Shown here: positions 31,175 to 40,211 of the stretch, in pieces | Layout of the letters: each line of letters opens with the position of its first letter | Position numbering within the stretch: position 1 is the first letter of the stretch | Source: an uncultured Porphyromonadaceae bacterium | GTDB taxonomy: Bacteria; Bacteroidota; Bacteroidia; Bacteroidales; Muribaculaceae | Assembly: GCA_946187345.1 (NCBI GenBank) | Contig: CAMHQD010000014.1 | Coordinates: 1-56,790, forward strand | DNA length: 56,790 nt | Reading direction: 5' to 3' | Position numbers and translations under genes: made by a program | The notes under the pieces: model-generated | What the model was told of the DNA's origin: nothing | Databases searched by the model: none | Seen by the model: the letters and a program-made list of their open reading frames with translations, nothing else

Positions 31175-33685
31175 ATGAGCAAGAAACAATATACAGTAAC
31201 CACCGTTGAGCGCACCGCTCAGCCGAGAAGCAAACGCCGTCAGGGAGCGTCCGGTTCCGGCGGTGGCGGCAGTGTGACCGTTGGTGGCCAAAGTGAGAGC
31301 AGCGCAACAGAGAGTGCCGAACTTGCGGCCCAGGCACACAGCCATGCCAACAAACCCCTGCTCGACTCGCTGAGCGATGCCGACGGTTACCTGCTGCTGC
31401 GCCAGAAAGCCGAGGATGCCGATGACAGTGAGCAGGGCAAGGTCAAGGCCGGCTATGCCGACGAGGCCGGTGTGGCCGATGAGGCCAGGGCATTGAGCGA
31501 GGACAGCGACGCATGGGACAAATTCCTGCGCAAGGACGTGGAGGACACGGCTCAAGCCAGGCTGCACCTCACCGAAGGCATCGACAGCGGCGACTATGTG
31601 GGCGGCGGTACCGGCTTCGGTCTCACGAAAGATGCGGATGACAACTGGCTGCTTGAAGTTGACCAGTTGCACGTGCGCCAGAAGTTGAGTGCCGTGGAGC
31701 TCGAGATCCAGAAGATGAGCCATGTGGGCGGTGTGATTGTGGCCAGCGCCGCCTCGATGGTAGTGAGCCGCGTGGAGCCAGGCGAAGGCGTGCTTGTGGA
31801 CGGCGTGAGCGTCGTTCCCTGGTACAAATGCTACTTCAACCGCGAGGACGCTGCCGGCAACCAGGTGGTGCGCACCTTTGAGGTGGGCGACCTGGCACGT
31901 TGCCAGACATTTCACTACCGTCAGAGCAAGAACACGCAGAACAAATACTACTGGCGCAAGGTGGTGGCGGTGGGTGACGACTGGGTCTCGTTGGGCAACC
32001 TGCCCGGCGAGTATGCCAGTGACAGCGACTGGCCCGAAGCCGGCGACCATGTGGTGCTGCTGGGCAACGTGAGTGACAGCAGCCGCCAGAATGCCATCGT
32101 GATAGCCGGTGCCGGCACCAGCAACCCCTACGTGCGCATATATACCGGCATCAACAGTTTCACGCTGCCCACCGCTGAGGCCCAGTTGAGTCCTCACGGT
32201 TCCTGGCTCACTGTGACCGACCGCAACGGCAACAGGGTGCGCCTTGATGAACTGGTGAGCAGCCTTGAGGGCATGGTTACCGCAGCCCAGGACCAGGCAG
32301 ACCAGATGATAGAGATGTGGTTTGGTGACGTTGCTCCCACGTTGCAGAACGCGCCCGCCGTGGACTGGACGGATGCTGACACCAAGGCCTTGCATGACGG
32401 CGACCTGTACTACAATCGCGGCGCATTGTCGAGCGGAGGTGGCAGAGCGTGGATGTGGCAGAAGGTGGAGAATGCCTGGTGCTGGAACGAGTTGACCGAC
32501 CGCGACGTGCTTGCCTCGCTTGAGGCAGCCGCCCGCGCCCAGGACACCGCCGACGGCAAGCGCAGGGTGTTTGTGAGCCAGCCTCACGCCCCTTATGACG
32601 TGGGCGACTTGTGGGTGAATGCCACCTATCCCGCCATTGTTGACACTGGCAATGACAGCATACAAACGCAATGGTATGACACCGTCACCGACAAAGCCTA
32701 TAGCGGTGGCGAGATCTTCAACAACGACATTGTGCGTTGCAAGACAGCCAAAGCGAACGGCTCATCGTTCAGCGTGTGGGATTGGGAACCGGTGCAGGAG
32801 ATGACCACCAGCAGGATTACACAGACCGCCAACAGCATCGCCCTTGAGGTTGTCAATACAAACGTGCTTGCCGGCTTGCGCAAGATTGGCATCTATATTA
32901 ACGGCGAGGATGACAAAATCCTGCTTAGTGCCGCTACTACCGAGGTGAGTGATGACCTTGTGGTCAAAAGGCTTGAGACCCGTCCTACCGAAGGACAGGC
33001 TCGTGTCGTGATAGCCGGCAGTACGATGGACGTTTACGGTCAGGGCGGCCAGCGCAACATTCAGTTCGGTGTTGATGCCAATGGCTATGCTGTGCTCAAG
33101 TATTTCAACAACAATGGGCAGATGCTCTATGACCTTGGCCCTAATGGCATGAACTGGAACAATGTGACCGAAGAGCGGTTTGACTCAAGTAGTGTGGTGT
33201 TCATTTCACTTGACACAACGGCAGACGGAGACCATAGTGAGACCACGACAAACGCAGTCAATATATACCGCTATCAAGCGAAAAGCATCAACGGCGTAAT
33301 ATCCGGCGGTTCTTACAGCAACCATGATGCCAGCCTCGCATCTGCCGCGAACGGCTTGTATTTCATTAGCCAGAGCATTGTCGACAACGGAGAGCTTGAC
33401 ACGACCCAACTTGTGAACGGGCTTTATCGACCTGTTGCCAGCAGGATAACTACATTCGACAATATGGAGAAATTCGGCACAATCGACGAAGCCAAGGATG
33501 AGTTGCGTCAAAACTATGGTCTTACGCAAGCAGAGATAGATGCTTTCGACTGGTCGTTGGATGAAACAGCGGCAGTGATGACCATGAAATACCCAATATA
33601 TTGGCAGATATACTGGGCATTCACGAATGGCTGCCTTACTGCGCAAGTGACACAATTCTGGCAAAACATAGAAGTTGAGAAATGA
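31175..33685 (+). CDS. Tail fibre/tip protein
   Basis: An 836-residue protein. The N-terminus is basic and Gly/Ser-rich (SKRRQGASGSGGGGSV), followed by a helical region (ELAAQAHSHANKPLLDSLSDADGYLLLRQK) and repeated beta segments such as WYKCYFNREDAAGNQVVRTFEVGD, seen in fibre-shaft proteins of Bacteroidota phages. The C-terminal ~170 residues have lower GC than the rest, suggesting a recent exchange of the tip. No enzyme motif seen. Confidence 0.6.
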   Translation: MSKKQYTVTTVERTAQPRSKRRQGASGSGGGGSVTVGGQSESSATESAELAAQAHSHANKPLLDSLSDADGYLLLRQKAEDADDSEQGKVKAGYADEAGVADEARALSEDSDAWDKFLRKDVEDTAQARLHLTEGIDSGDYVGGGTGFGLTKDADDNWLLEVDQLHVRQKLSAVELEIQKMSHVGGVIVASAASMVVSRVEPGEGVLVDGVSVVPWYKCYFNREDAAGNQVVRTFEVGDLARCQTFHYRQSKNTQNKYYWRKVVAVGDDWVSLGNLPGEYASDSDWPEAGDHVVLLGNVSDSSRQNAIVIAGAGTSNPYVRIYTGINSFTLPTAEAQLSPHGSWLTVTDRNGNRVRLDELVSSLEGMVTAAQDQADQMIEMWFGDVAPTLQNAPAVDWTDADTKALHDGDLYYNRGALSSGGGRAWMWQKVENAWCWNELTDRDVLASLEAAARAQDTADGKRRVFVSQPHAPYDVGDLWVNATYPAIVDTGNDSIQTQWYDTVTDKAYSGGEIFNNDIVRCKTAKANGSSFSVWDWEPVQEMTTSRITQTANSIALEVVNTNVLAGLRKIGIYINGEDDKILLSAATTEVSDDLVVKRLETRPTEGQARVVIAGSTMDVYGQGGQRNIQFGVDANGYAVLKYFNNNGQMLYDLGPNGMNWNNVTEERFDSSSVVFISLDTTADGDHSETTTNAVNIYRYQAKSINGVISGGSYSNHDASLASAANGLYFISQSIVDNGELDTTQLVNGLYRPVASRITTFDNMEKFGTIDEAKDELRQNYGLTQAEIDAFDWSLDETAAVMTMKYPIYWQIYWAFTNGCLTAQVTQFWQNIEVEK

Positions 33686-33888
33686 GTGTAAAGAACATCA
33701 AGATAAGGTTGAGTGCCGACAATCGCAGTAACGGCGGCTCGGTGCGTGTGCGTGTGGTGGGCGGCAGTGCCGTGCAGGACGGAGCTTACAGCAAGTACAT
33801 TCCCGAGGTAGTCGCCCATGCGTTGACGATGATCGGTCCCGTGACCGACGAGTGCTTCACCTATACCTTACCTTTCAAACTATCATAG
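33682..33888 (+). CDS. Small hypothetical tail-region protein
   Basis: A 68-residue, beta-rich protein (IRLSADNRSNGGSVRVRVVGG), overlapping the preceding gene by 4 bp. No family recognised. Confidence 0.55.
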   Translation: MSVKNIKIRLSADNRSNGGSVRVRVVGGSAVQDGAYSKYIPEVVAHALTMIGPVTDECFTYTLPFKLS

Positions 33889-33892
33889 TGAC

Positions 33893-34258
33893 ATGGCACA
33901 GAACGAGAACCAGAATATAGACCGCTTGTATATCGCCGAGAAGCAGACCGGAGAGCGAGTGACGGCCAGCGAGTTCAACAGTCTTCCCGAGAAAATAAAC
34001 GAGATTGTTGACCGCCTCAACGGCATCCCCGAGGAAACCAAGCAGCAGATTAGCGCGGCATTGACCACCTTGAACAATGTGCGACCGATGAGCACCGCCG
34101 AATACCTGGCCCTGGGCTCATGGGACACGAGGGTGTGGTACGTGTGCATCGACGACGGTGAGATCCAGAGCCTGAACCTGGGTCTGTTCACCGTGGCAAG
34201 CAGGGAGGGCACGCCCTTGATCAAGGGCTTCCCACTGACCTTCCCCATCATTTTCTAA
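33893..34258 (+). CDS. Hypothetical protein before the DGR target
   Basis: A 121-residue protein 4 bp after the preceding gene. Its segment ERVTASEFNSLPEKINEIVDRLNG resembles GRVAAEEWNRLIAAI in the N-terminus of the next protein, so both may use the same kind of helical attachment unit at the tail tip. The C-terminus (YVCIDDGEIQSLNLG) is beta-rich. Function unknown. Confidence 0.5.
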   Translation: MAQNENQNIDRLYIAEKQTGERVTASEFNSLPEKINEIVDRLNGIPEETKQQISAALTTLNNVRPMSTAEYLALGSWDTRVWYVCIDDGEIQSLNLGLFTVASREGTPLIKGFPLTFPIIF

Positions 34259-34290
34259 TGACATTATAACAGCATTAAAACGATAAAGCA

Positions 34291-37200
34291 ATGGCTATAG
34301 ACATCAGTGACCTTGCCGGCAAGGTCGAGAACGAGGGCAAGACCCCTCAAGGGCGGGTTGCCGCCGAAGAGTGGAACCGCCTGATTGCCGCGATAATAGG
34401 CAATCAGGGTGGTGTAAAGAGTGTGCGACTGAACGGCAGCACCTTCATGCCCGATGAGAACGGCATGATAGAACTGGTGGTGAGCGAGAGCAACTACCTG
34501 CTCAACCTCACGACCACGGTGGCGGGCAGCGCGCCCTACAGGATTGCGCTCGGCACCTCATTCATGGTGTCGCTGGGCGTGAGCAACAAGTACCAGAACG
34601 GCGACGAGCAGATCAGCGTGACCACCCGCTGCGCAGCCCGCGTGCTTGTGAACGACGTGGAGGTTGAGACCCTCGATGTGTATGACGGCAACAACTACGA
34701 CATAGATGTGGGGCGTTACCTGAGCGAGGGAACGAACCGCTTCTACATTGAGGTTGACAACGGCTATGGCGTTAGGAAGCAGACACTGGCCTATGAGGTG
34801 ACCGCCGTCAACATTGTTGTGTCGTTGCCGTACTGGACAGATGCCGCCGTGATGAGCGGTGATTGGGCTGTCGATGTTCGCCTGAGCGGTTCCGTGACCG
34901 GCAATGTGCATGTGTCGATCGACGGCGAGGAGGTGGTCAGCGGCACGCAGAACGCAGGGTCGGTGAAGAGCTACACCATCACGACCGGCAAGAGCTACGG
35001 CATCCACCGTGTGGGCGTGTGGGCCGAGTATGCCGAAGATCCCGACATCCGCACAGATGTGATCGAGAAAGAATACATCTATCAGCCAGCAGGTGCAACC
35101 GGTGTGGTGATTGGCTGCGACCTGAAAACCGGCACGCGCCTTGCCATGTACAACACCTTGACGCTGGGCTACTGGATTGTGAACCCCGGTGCGAGTGGCG
35201 AGGTGGAGGTGAGCCTTTCAATCATAGGCGAAGGCAATGTCGTGCTTGCCGGCAGCGTGCAGACCGTGACGCTGGAGGACGGGCTGAGCAGCTTGCAGAC
35301 ATGGAGCGTGGCTCTCTTCGGTGAGAGCATGCCCGGCGACCGCACCGTGCGCATCGAGTGTGGCGGCGTGCGTCGCAACATCGCTGTGACCATCGTTGCC
35401 GGCGAAGTCGTGCTGAGCGAGGTGGCCGGTGCCGATGTGGTGCTGCGCAGTTCCGGCAAGAGCAACAACGACCAGGACCGCGCCGTATGGAACGGCGGCG
35501 GCGTGAGCGTGGACCTTAGCGCCCTCGACTTCACCGCCGGCGGAAGTGGCTGGGCTGCCGATAGTGACGGCAACGTCGCCCTGCACCTGAAGAAAGGCCA
35601 GTACCTGATCATTCCCGTGACCCCCTTCGACGAGAACCCCGCGATGGGTAACGGAAGCGACGTGGCCGGCACCCGCAGGGGCTTGACGGTGAGCATTGAG
35701 CTTGCGACGCGTAACTGTGTGCGTGCCGACGCCGTTGTTACCGAGTGCATTTACAGCGGCATCGGCTTCCAGTTCAAGGCCAACGGCATGACATTTTCGA
35801 GTGACTCCGAGAGCCTGAGTTGTGACTATAAAGAAGATACCCGTGTGCGCATCGACATGGTGATAGAAGGGACGCAGACCGAATACACCTGGACCGATGA
35901 CCAAGGCGCAGAGCAGCACAGTCTCGAGGCGCTGATGCTTGTATATATCGACGGCGTGTATCAAGGCATGCGTCTGATCACTCCCAGCACCTCATTCAAG
36001 CAGGGAGTGGCCCAGCCCATCAATGTGGGCAGTGCCGAGTGTGAAGTTGACCTGTACTGTGTGCGTATGTACCGCAGCACCCTCGACCGTAAGGGTATCG
36101 TGCAGAACTATGCCTACGACACACCCAAAGTGGCCGACAAGATAGCCATTGCCAAGCGAAACGACGTGCTCGACAGCAACCTTGAGGTGAGTTATCCCAA
36201 ACTGATAGCCGCCCGTCCCGAACTTCCGGTGCTTGTGCTGCAGGCCGAGTCCATGCCGACGAGCAAGACCGCCATTCCGCTGCAGACCAGCAACTACACC
36301 AACCCGCAGAATCCCGATGACTTTGAAGCCGGCAACGCCTCGTTCACGTCCAGTGATGACACCTTCAAATGCCAGGGCACAAGTTCGATGAACTATCCGG
36401 TTCCATTCAGGAACCTCGACCTCAGTTTCAATAATGTGATTGTTGGCGGTGCGAGCCGCTCAGGTTGGCGCATGTTTGCCGGTGAGCCTTTGAGCAATGA
36501 CTGGACCGCCAAAAAGGACTATGCGAGCAGCGAGATGGCCAACAACGCGATATTCTCGATGCTGTTCAACAAGATGGCCGTCGCCATCGGTGCCGACTTC
36601 GACACGTTGACCGAGGCCCAGCGCGCCCAATACCAGGTGCGCCAGCAGTTAAGCGATGTGACCTATCGTCAGAGCCTTATGGCAGTGCCGATATTCGTGT
36701 TCCGCTACTGGGACAGCACTTATTATCCGATAGGCATGTTCAACCTGATCACAAGCAAGAACAATGAGAAGGTGCTGGGTTTTGAGGGCGCATACACATG
36801 GGAACGCAGCGGTGCCCAATGCTGGGAGATCCGCGATAACAATGTGATGTGGGACACCGTGTTCAATGCCATGAGCTGGGATTCGGAACACAACACCGAG
36901 GTCAATGACATTTACAACTACTACGAGGCCCGTTATCCTAAGAACATAAAAGAGAACGGCGCGAAGCGTGACTTCGGCCATGCCGAGAACGCAGGTCAGA
37001 CCGAGACCGTGCAAGCCGAGACAGCAGGTCTGCTTCGTCTTCACAACTGGCTTGTGAGCACTAACCAGAAACTCGCCACGGGCGGACTGCTTGCCACCCC
37101 CTACACTGACAGCAAGGGCGTGACCTATGCCTATGATACAGCGGCATACCGTCTGGCAAAGTTCATCAGCGAGGCCAGCGACTACATCAGCGTTGACCAC

Positions 37201-39906
37201 TGGTGCCTTTACCTGATATGGATGGTGGTGAACCACATGATGGACAACGGCAGCAAGAACCTGAACCTTTGCACCTATAACGGCAGCCTGTGGCGTCCGT
37301 TGGCGCGTGACACCGACAGCGGTGCCGGCATCGGCAATACTGGCCGCCTCGAGTTCCCGTTCTGGCTCGGTTTGAATGACTTCATCGTGAATGGTCGGTT
37401 CGTGTATGACCAGCCCAGCCAACCTGCTGGGTCGAGTACCGTGTTCAACGGCCAGCGTGGCGCCATCTGGGTCAATCTCAAGGATGGCTTTGACGGCCGC
37501 ATTCAGGCGATTGCCAAGATGCTGTATGACAAGAGCAAGGAGAGCGGTTTCAGCGGCCCGGATTTAATAGCCTGGTTTGAGCGTCACCAGGGCGCATGGT
37601 GCGAGGCACTCTATAACTACGGCATGAAGCAGTACCAAGGCGGCACCCCCTACAGCCGCTGGATCGAGAGTGGCCTTGGCGACAAGAAGAACCAGCGCCG
37701 CTACTGGTTGGGCAACTCGTTCAGGTACTGGGGCAGCCGCTGGGCGCTGGGCAGTGAGGGTCGCCGTATTACGTGGCGCACCTGGGGCTACGGTTGCGAC
37801 CTGGTGATTAAGCCCTATATGCCGATGTGGGTGTGCCTGGGACTTGGCAACTACCAGTATAGTGACACAGTTCGCTACCGCTGCCTTGACCCCGAGCAGG
37901 GTGTGACAGTGGTCAATAGCGAGGTGCAGCATGGCATGGTCATAGAGCGCAACGACAATGTGACATATCTGTTTGACGGCGACCTGCTGACCGACATCGG
38001 CGACCTGTACAAATATGGCGACATCGGCGACATCGACCTTGGCGTTGCCGTGAAACTACGCTCGCTGCGACTGGGCAGCAACACCGACCGGCAGACGCGC
38101 CAGTGGGTGAACACCAAACTCACGGAACTCAATGTCACCAATGCCGTGAGCCTTGAGGTGATTGACTTGACCAACTGCGAGGGCTTGGGCAGCAAGAGCA
38201 ACGGCGTGTTCACCCTTGACTTGAGCAAGCAGGAGCAACTGCGCGAGTTGTACTTGTGGGGAAGCGGTGTGACCGGTGTTACATTGCCCAAGACCACGAC
38301 GTTGACCACGCTTGTGTTCGGCAGACACCTCAAGACCTTGCGCCTGATAGACTGTACCAGCGTCTCAACCCTGGAGATGGAGGGTTACGGCTCACTGGAG
38401 AGCATCATCGTGCAGAACACCCCGATTGTTGACACCCTCGCGGTCGTGCGTGGTGTGCATGCCAGCGCACCCGGTCAGTTGCGCGAGGTGAGGATTGACA
38501 ACGTGAACTGGCGACTGAATGGTTCGGATGGCCTCGGTCTGCTTGACGCCCTGGCTGCCCTCGGGAGCAACTGCCGCCTGAGCGGCACCATCACCCTGAC
38601 CGGTGCCAGTGTGAGCTTTGAGCGCAAGCGCAGATGGATAGAGACGTGGGGTGACGTTGACCACGGCAGTCAGGGGCTGACCATCGTATATAACCGCCAG
38701 ACCGTCGAGAATGTGGCCATCACCACGAGCAAGTATATGCCCACGGTGGGCGATTACCCGCTTGAGATTACCAGCGAGGGCAACAACTTCACCGCCATCA
38801 CGTGGAGCATGCCGAGCAATGAGTGGGCGAGCGTGAATGCCCAGACTGGAGTAGTGACCGTGAACCGCGTGGGCACAGAAGCCAACCCGCCCATTGCCCT
38901 GGTGACCGTCACCTTGACACTGCATGACGGCAGCACAGTTACAGCCAGCAAAGAGTTGCATTTCCATGAGCACAGTTGCAAGGAGGGTGACCTGGTGTAT
39001 GCCGATGGCTCGTTCAGTGACGAATACCTGCCAGGCAAGACCGTTGTGGGCGTGTGCATGTATATCAACCCCGATGATCCTACCGACCGCCTGGCTTATG
39101 GCCTTGCAAACCTTGTCAGTGACCAGTGGGGCCTTCATCCCGACAGGGTGAGTGGCGTGACGCTGGACAGTGGCGAGGACTATAACTGCTATGATGTGCC
39201 AGCCATCAGCAATATCACCGCAGTCGGCACGAATACCATCAACGATGCTAACTACCGCGACGAGGCCGCTGGCGATGCCCAGGGCTTCAAGATATTCTCG
39301 CGCACGACTGCCGTGGGTGACATGGGTATGGTGCAGTTGGAAGAGAACCTCGGTCCCTATAAAGCCGGTGACTTCATTCATGTGGGCCAGTTCAAGACGC
39401 TGCACATCATCCGCCACAGGAACAAGATACTAAACGGCGTAACCCTTGACGGCTATGACCTGAGTGCTCCGATTGAAGCCAACGCGATGCAGAGCGAGAC
39501 CGAGGTGCTGCAGGCGCGTATTGATGCGATAGTGGCCGCTAAGGACAATAATTACCGTGAGTTCTATTTCCCTGCAGCGAGTCGCTGCTATGCGTATGAG
39601 CCCAAGGTGAAGGCCGGCGAGGTGTTGAGTGACAAGTTCAAGGCTCACCGCTGGTGGCTGCCGAGTGCTGGAGAGCTGGCCCGCATGGTGTGGTGGCACC
39701 TGCAGGGCTATGATACAGCCAACGAAAAGGCCATATTTGCCAAGGCATTCGCTCTGGGCTTATGGGTGAAGCCGACCGACTGGCAGTGGTCAACCACCGA
39801 ATACAGTGCTTCCATCGCGTACATCATTAATGCAGGGAGCGGCGCCGTCTACTACAACTTCAGTAAGTACTATTCCAACGGTGTGCGAGCGGTGGTCGCG
39901 TTTTAA
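34291..39906 (+). CDS. DGR-diversified receptor-binding tail protein
   Basis: An 1871-residue protein. Domains by inspection: N-terminal attachment helix (~1-40); Ig/fibronectin-like strands (~50-400); a LamG/concanavalin-like sandwich (~415-600; YIDGVYQGMRLIT); a region resembling CotH-type kinases (~645-1040; QGTSSMNYPVP near G696, then KNLNLCTY with N990/N992, and RDTDSG with D1007/D1009); LRR-like strands (~1270-1380); a BIG2-like Ig domain (~1470-1557); and a C-type-lectin/formylglycine-enzyme-like end (~1560-1871; WWLPSAGELARMVWW). The last ~33 residues are the variable repeat, ending NGVRAVVAF. The DGR rewrites these residues, changing host-receptor recognition. Last gene of the late operon. 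Confidence 0.88.
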   Translation: MAIDISDLAGKVENEGKTPQGRVAAEEWNRLIAAIIGNQGGVKSVRLNGSTFMPDENGMIELVVSESNYLLNLTTTVAGSAPYRIALGTSFMVSLGVSNKYQNGDEQISVTTRCAARVLVNDVEVETLDVYDGNNYDIDVGRYLSEGTNRFYIEVDNGYGVRKQTLAYEVTAVNIVVSLPYWTDAAVMSGDWAVDVRLSGSVTGNVHVSIDGEEVVSGTQNAGSVKSYTITTGKSYGIHRVGVWAEYAEDPDIRTDVIEKEYIYQPAGATGVVIGCDLKTGTRLAMYNTLTLGYWIVNPGASGEVEVSLSIIGEGNVVLAGSVQTVTLEDGLSSLQTWSVALFGESMPGDRTVRIECGGVRRNIAVTIVAGEVVLSEVAGADVVLRSSGKSNNDQDRAVWNGGGVSVDLSALDFTAGGSGWAADSDGNVALHLKKGQYLIIPVTPFDENPAMGNGSDVAGTRRGLTVSIELATRNCVRADAVVTECIYSGIGFQFKANGMTFSSDSESLSCDYKEDTRVRIDMVIEGTQTEYTWTDDQGAEQHSLEALMLVYIDGVYQGMRLITPSTSFKQGVAQPINVGSAECEVDLYCVRMYRSTLDRKGIVQNYAYDTPKVADKIAIAKRNDVLDSNLEVSYPKLIAARPELPVLVLQAESMPTSKTAIPLQTSNYTNPQNPDDFEAGNASFTSSDDTFKCQGTSSMNYPVPFRNLDLSFNNVIVGGASRSGWRMFAGEPLSNDWTAKKDYASSEMANNAIFSMLFNKMAVAIGADFDTLTEAQRAQYQVRQQLSDVTYRQSLMAVPIFVFRYWDSTYYPIGMFNLITSKNNEKVLGFEGAYTWERSGAQCWEIRDNNVMWDTVFNAMSWDSEHNTEVNDIYNYYEARYPKNIKENGAKRDFGHAENAGQTETVQAETAGLLRLHNWLVSTNQKLATGGLLATPYTDSKGVTYAYDTAAYRLAKFISEASDYISVDHWCLYLIWMVVNHMMDNGSKNLNLCTYNGSLWRPLARDTDSGAGIGNTGRLEFPFWLGLNDFIVNGRFVYDQPSQPAGSSTVFNGQRGAIWVNLKDGFDGRIQAIAKMLYDKSKESGFSGPDLIAWFERHQGAWCEALYNYGMKQYQGGTPYSRWIESGLGDKKNQRRYWLGNSFRYWGSRWALGSEGRRITWRTWGYGCDLVIKPYMPMWVCLGLGNYQYSDTVRYRCLDPEQGVTVVNSEVQHGMVIERNDNVTYLFDGDLLTDIGDLYKYGDIGDIDLGVAVKLRSLRLGSNTDRQTRQWVNTKLTELNVTNAVSLEVIDLTNCEGLGSKSNGVFTLDLSKQEQLRELYLWGSGVTGVTLPKTTTLTTLVFGRHLKTLRLIDCTSVSTLEMEGYGSLESIIVQNTPIVDTLAVVRGVHASAPGQLREVRIDNVNWRLNGSDGLGLLDALAALGSNCRLSGTITLTGASVSFERKRRWIETWGDVDHGSQGLTIVYNRQTVENVAITTSKYMPTVGDYPLEITSEGNNFTAITWSMPSNEWASVNAQTGVVTVNRVGTEANPPIALVTVTLTLHDGSTVTASKELHFHEHSCKEGDLVYADGSFSDEYLPGKTVVGVCMYINPDDPTDRLAYGLANLVSDQWGLHPDRVSGVTLDSGEDYNCYDVPAISNITAVGTNTINDANYRDEAAGDAQGFKIFSRTTAVGDMGMVQLEENLGPYKAGDFIHVGQFKTLHIIRHRNKILNGVTLDGYDLSAPIEANAMQSETEVLQARIDAIVAAKDNNYREFYFPAASRCYAYEPKVKAGEVLSDKFKAHRWWLPSAGELARMVWWHLQGYDTANEKAIFAKAFALGLWVKPTDWQWSTTEYSASIAYIINAGSGAVYYNFSKYYSNGVRAVVAF
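39804..39900 (+). repeat. DGR variable repeat (VR)
   Basis: 97 bp matching the template at 9489-9585 and coding for the last residues of the receptor-binding protein. Eight template Asn codons have become Ile, Ile, Tyr, Tyr, Phe, Ser, Tyr and Tyr; one Asn of the central run is unchanged. The A-to-G at 39900 is silent (GCA to GCG). The invariant GC-rich 3' block serves as the likely initiation-of-homing site. Confidence 0.97.
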
Positions 39907-39913
39907 GATTGGA

Positions 39914-39939
39914 GGCTTGGGGCTTCGACGCCCCAAGCC
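39914..39939 (+). promoter_or_regulatory. DGR target hairpin 1
   Basis: A perfect 10-bp inverted repeat GGCTTGGGGC / GCCCCAAGCC with a 6-nt loop, 8 bp after the stop codon and 14 bp after the VR. No T-run follows, so it is not an ordinary terminator. DGRs such as that of Bordetella phage BPP-1 need a hairpin or cruciform just 3' of the VR for efficient target recognition. Confidence 0.65.
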
Positions 39940-39967
39940 GGTGACCGCAACGAGGAGCGACAACGAA

Positions 39968-39987
39968 TGCGCGGCGCCAGCCGCGCA
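39968..39987 (+). promoter_or_regulatory. Second hairpin after the VR
   Basis: A perfect 8-bp stem TGCGCGGC / GCCGCGCA with a 4-nt loop, the stem and loop size of the BPP-1 hairpin, but about 67 bp from the VR end. Also without a T-run. Either this or hairpin 1 may be the homing element. Confidence 0.5.
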
Positions 39988-39999
39988 CGTAGCAAAAAA

Positions 40000-40034
40000 G
40001 GCGGATGTGATGAAGATGTCACACCCGCCTTTAT
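40000..40034 (+). terminator. Late-operon terminator
   Basis: GGCGG-A-TGTGA pairs with TCACA-C-CCGCC (one A-C mismatch) across an 8-nt loop; A-T pairs extend it (AAA before, TTT after), then TATAAT. The last gene-independent structure before the right end. Confidence 0.7.
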
Positions 40035-40073
40035 AATAGCGTTATAATGTCATTCAAATTGTGCGATTGGCGA

Positions 40074-40142
40074 CCATTTCGTTTTTTGGAAAAGCCCCGA
40101 CCGCAGACCGTTTCGTTTTAGAGACCGCGCACGATTCGTTTT
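40074..40142 (-). promoter_or_regulatory. Right-end transposase binding sites
   Basis: Three inverted copies of the left-end motif: CCATTTCGTTTT (40074-40085), CCGTTTCGTTTT (40108-40119) and the weaker CGATTCGTTTT (40132-40142). Three sites here and two recognised at the left. Confidence 0.7.
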
Positions 40143-40211
40143 GCGGATTATATAGGTTAATAAATATAGTTAATAGTTAAATCATTTCTAAACATTACAA
40201 TTAAGCATTAA
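40143..40211. other. Phage-host junction
   Basis: GC content drops abruptly after 40146. From about 40197 the sequence (AATTAAGCATTAATCA) matches 47933-47948 upstream of another dockerin-protein stop codon, so that part is host. The exact junction is between. Confidence 0.5.

Larger units (their letters stand above)
49..40160. mobile_element. Mu-like transposable siphovirus prophage carrying a DGR
   Basis: Gene order and families define it: repressor, MuA-like transposase, MuB-like ATPase, Gp16-like, Gam, gpG-like, terminases, DUF935 portal, protease/scaffold, capsid, tail genes, all GC-rich. Related sites (AAAACGAA followed by YGG or similar) point inward from both ends: 66 and 158 on the plus strand; 40085, 40119 and 40142 on the minus strand. 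Ends are approximate. A TG at 49-50 is a plausible left terminus by analogy with Mu. The right terminus lies between 40143 and about 40197, because host-like AT-rich sequence shared with another locus starts there. I found no convincing 5-bp target duplication. No gene is obviously broken, so the prophage may be functional; this is inference. Confidence 0.9.

Noticed and set aside
29828-32671. Leftward frame of 947 residues opposite the tail-tip genes
   Set aside because: Very long, but it is Val/Ala/His-rich, typical of the complement of this codon usage, and both rightward genes beneath it fit tail proteins.
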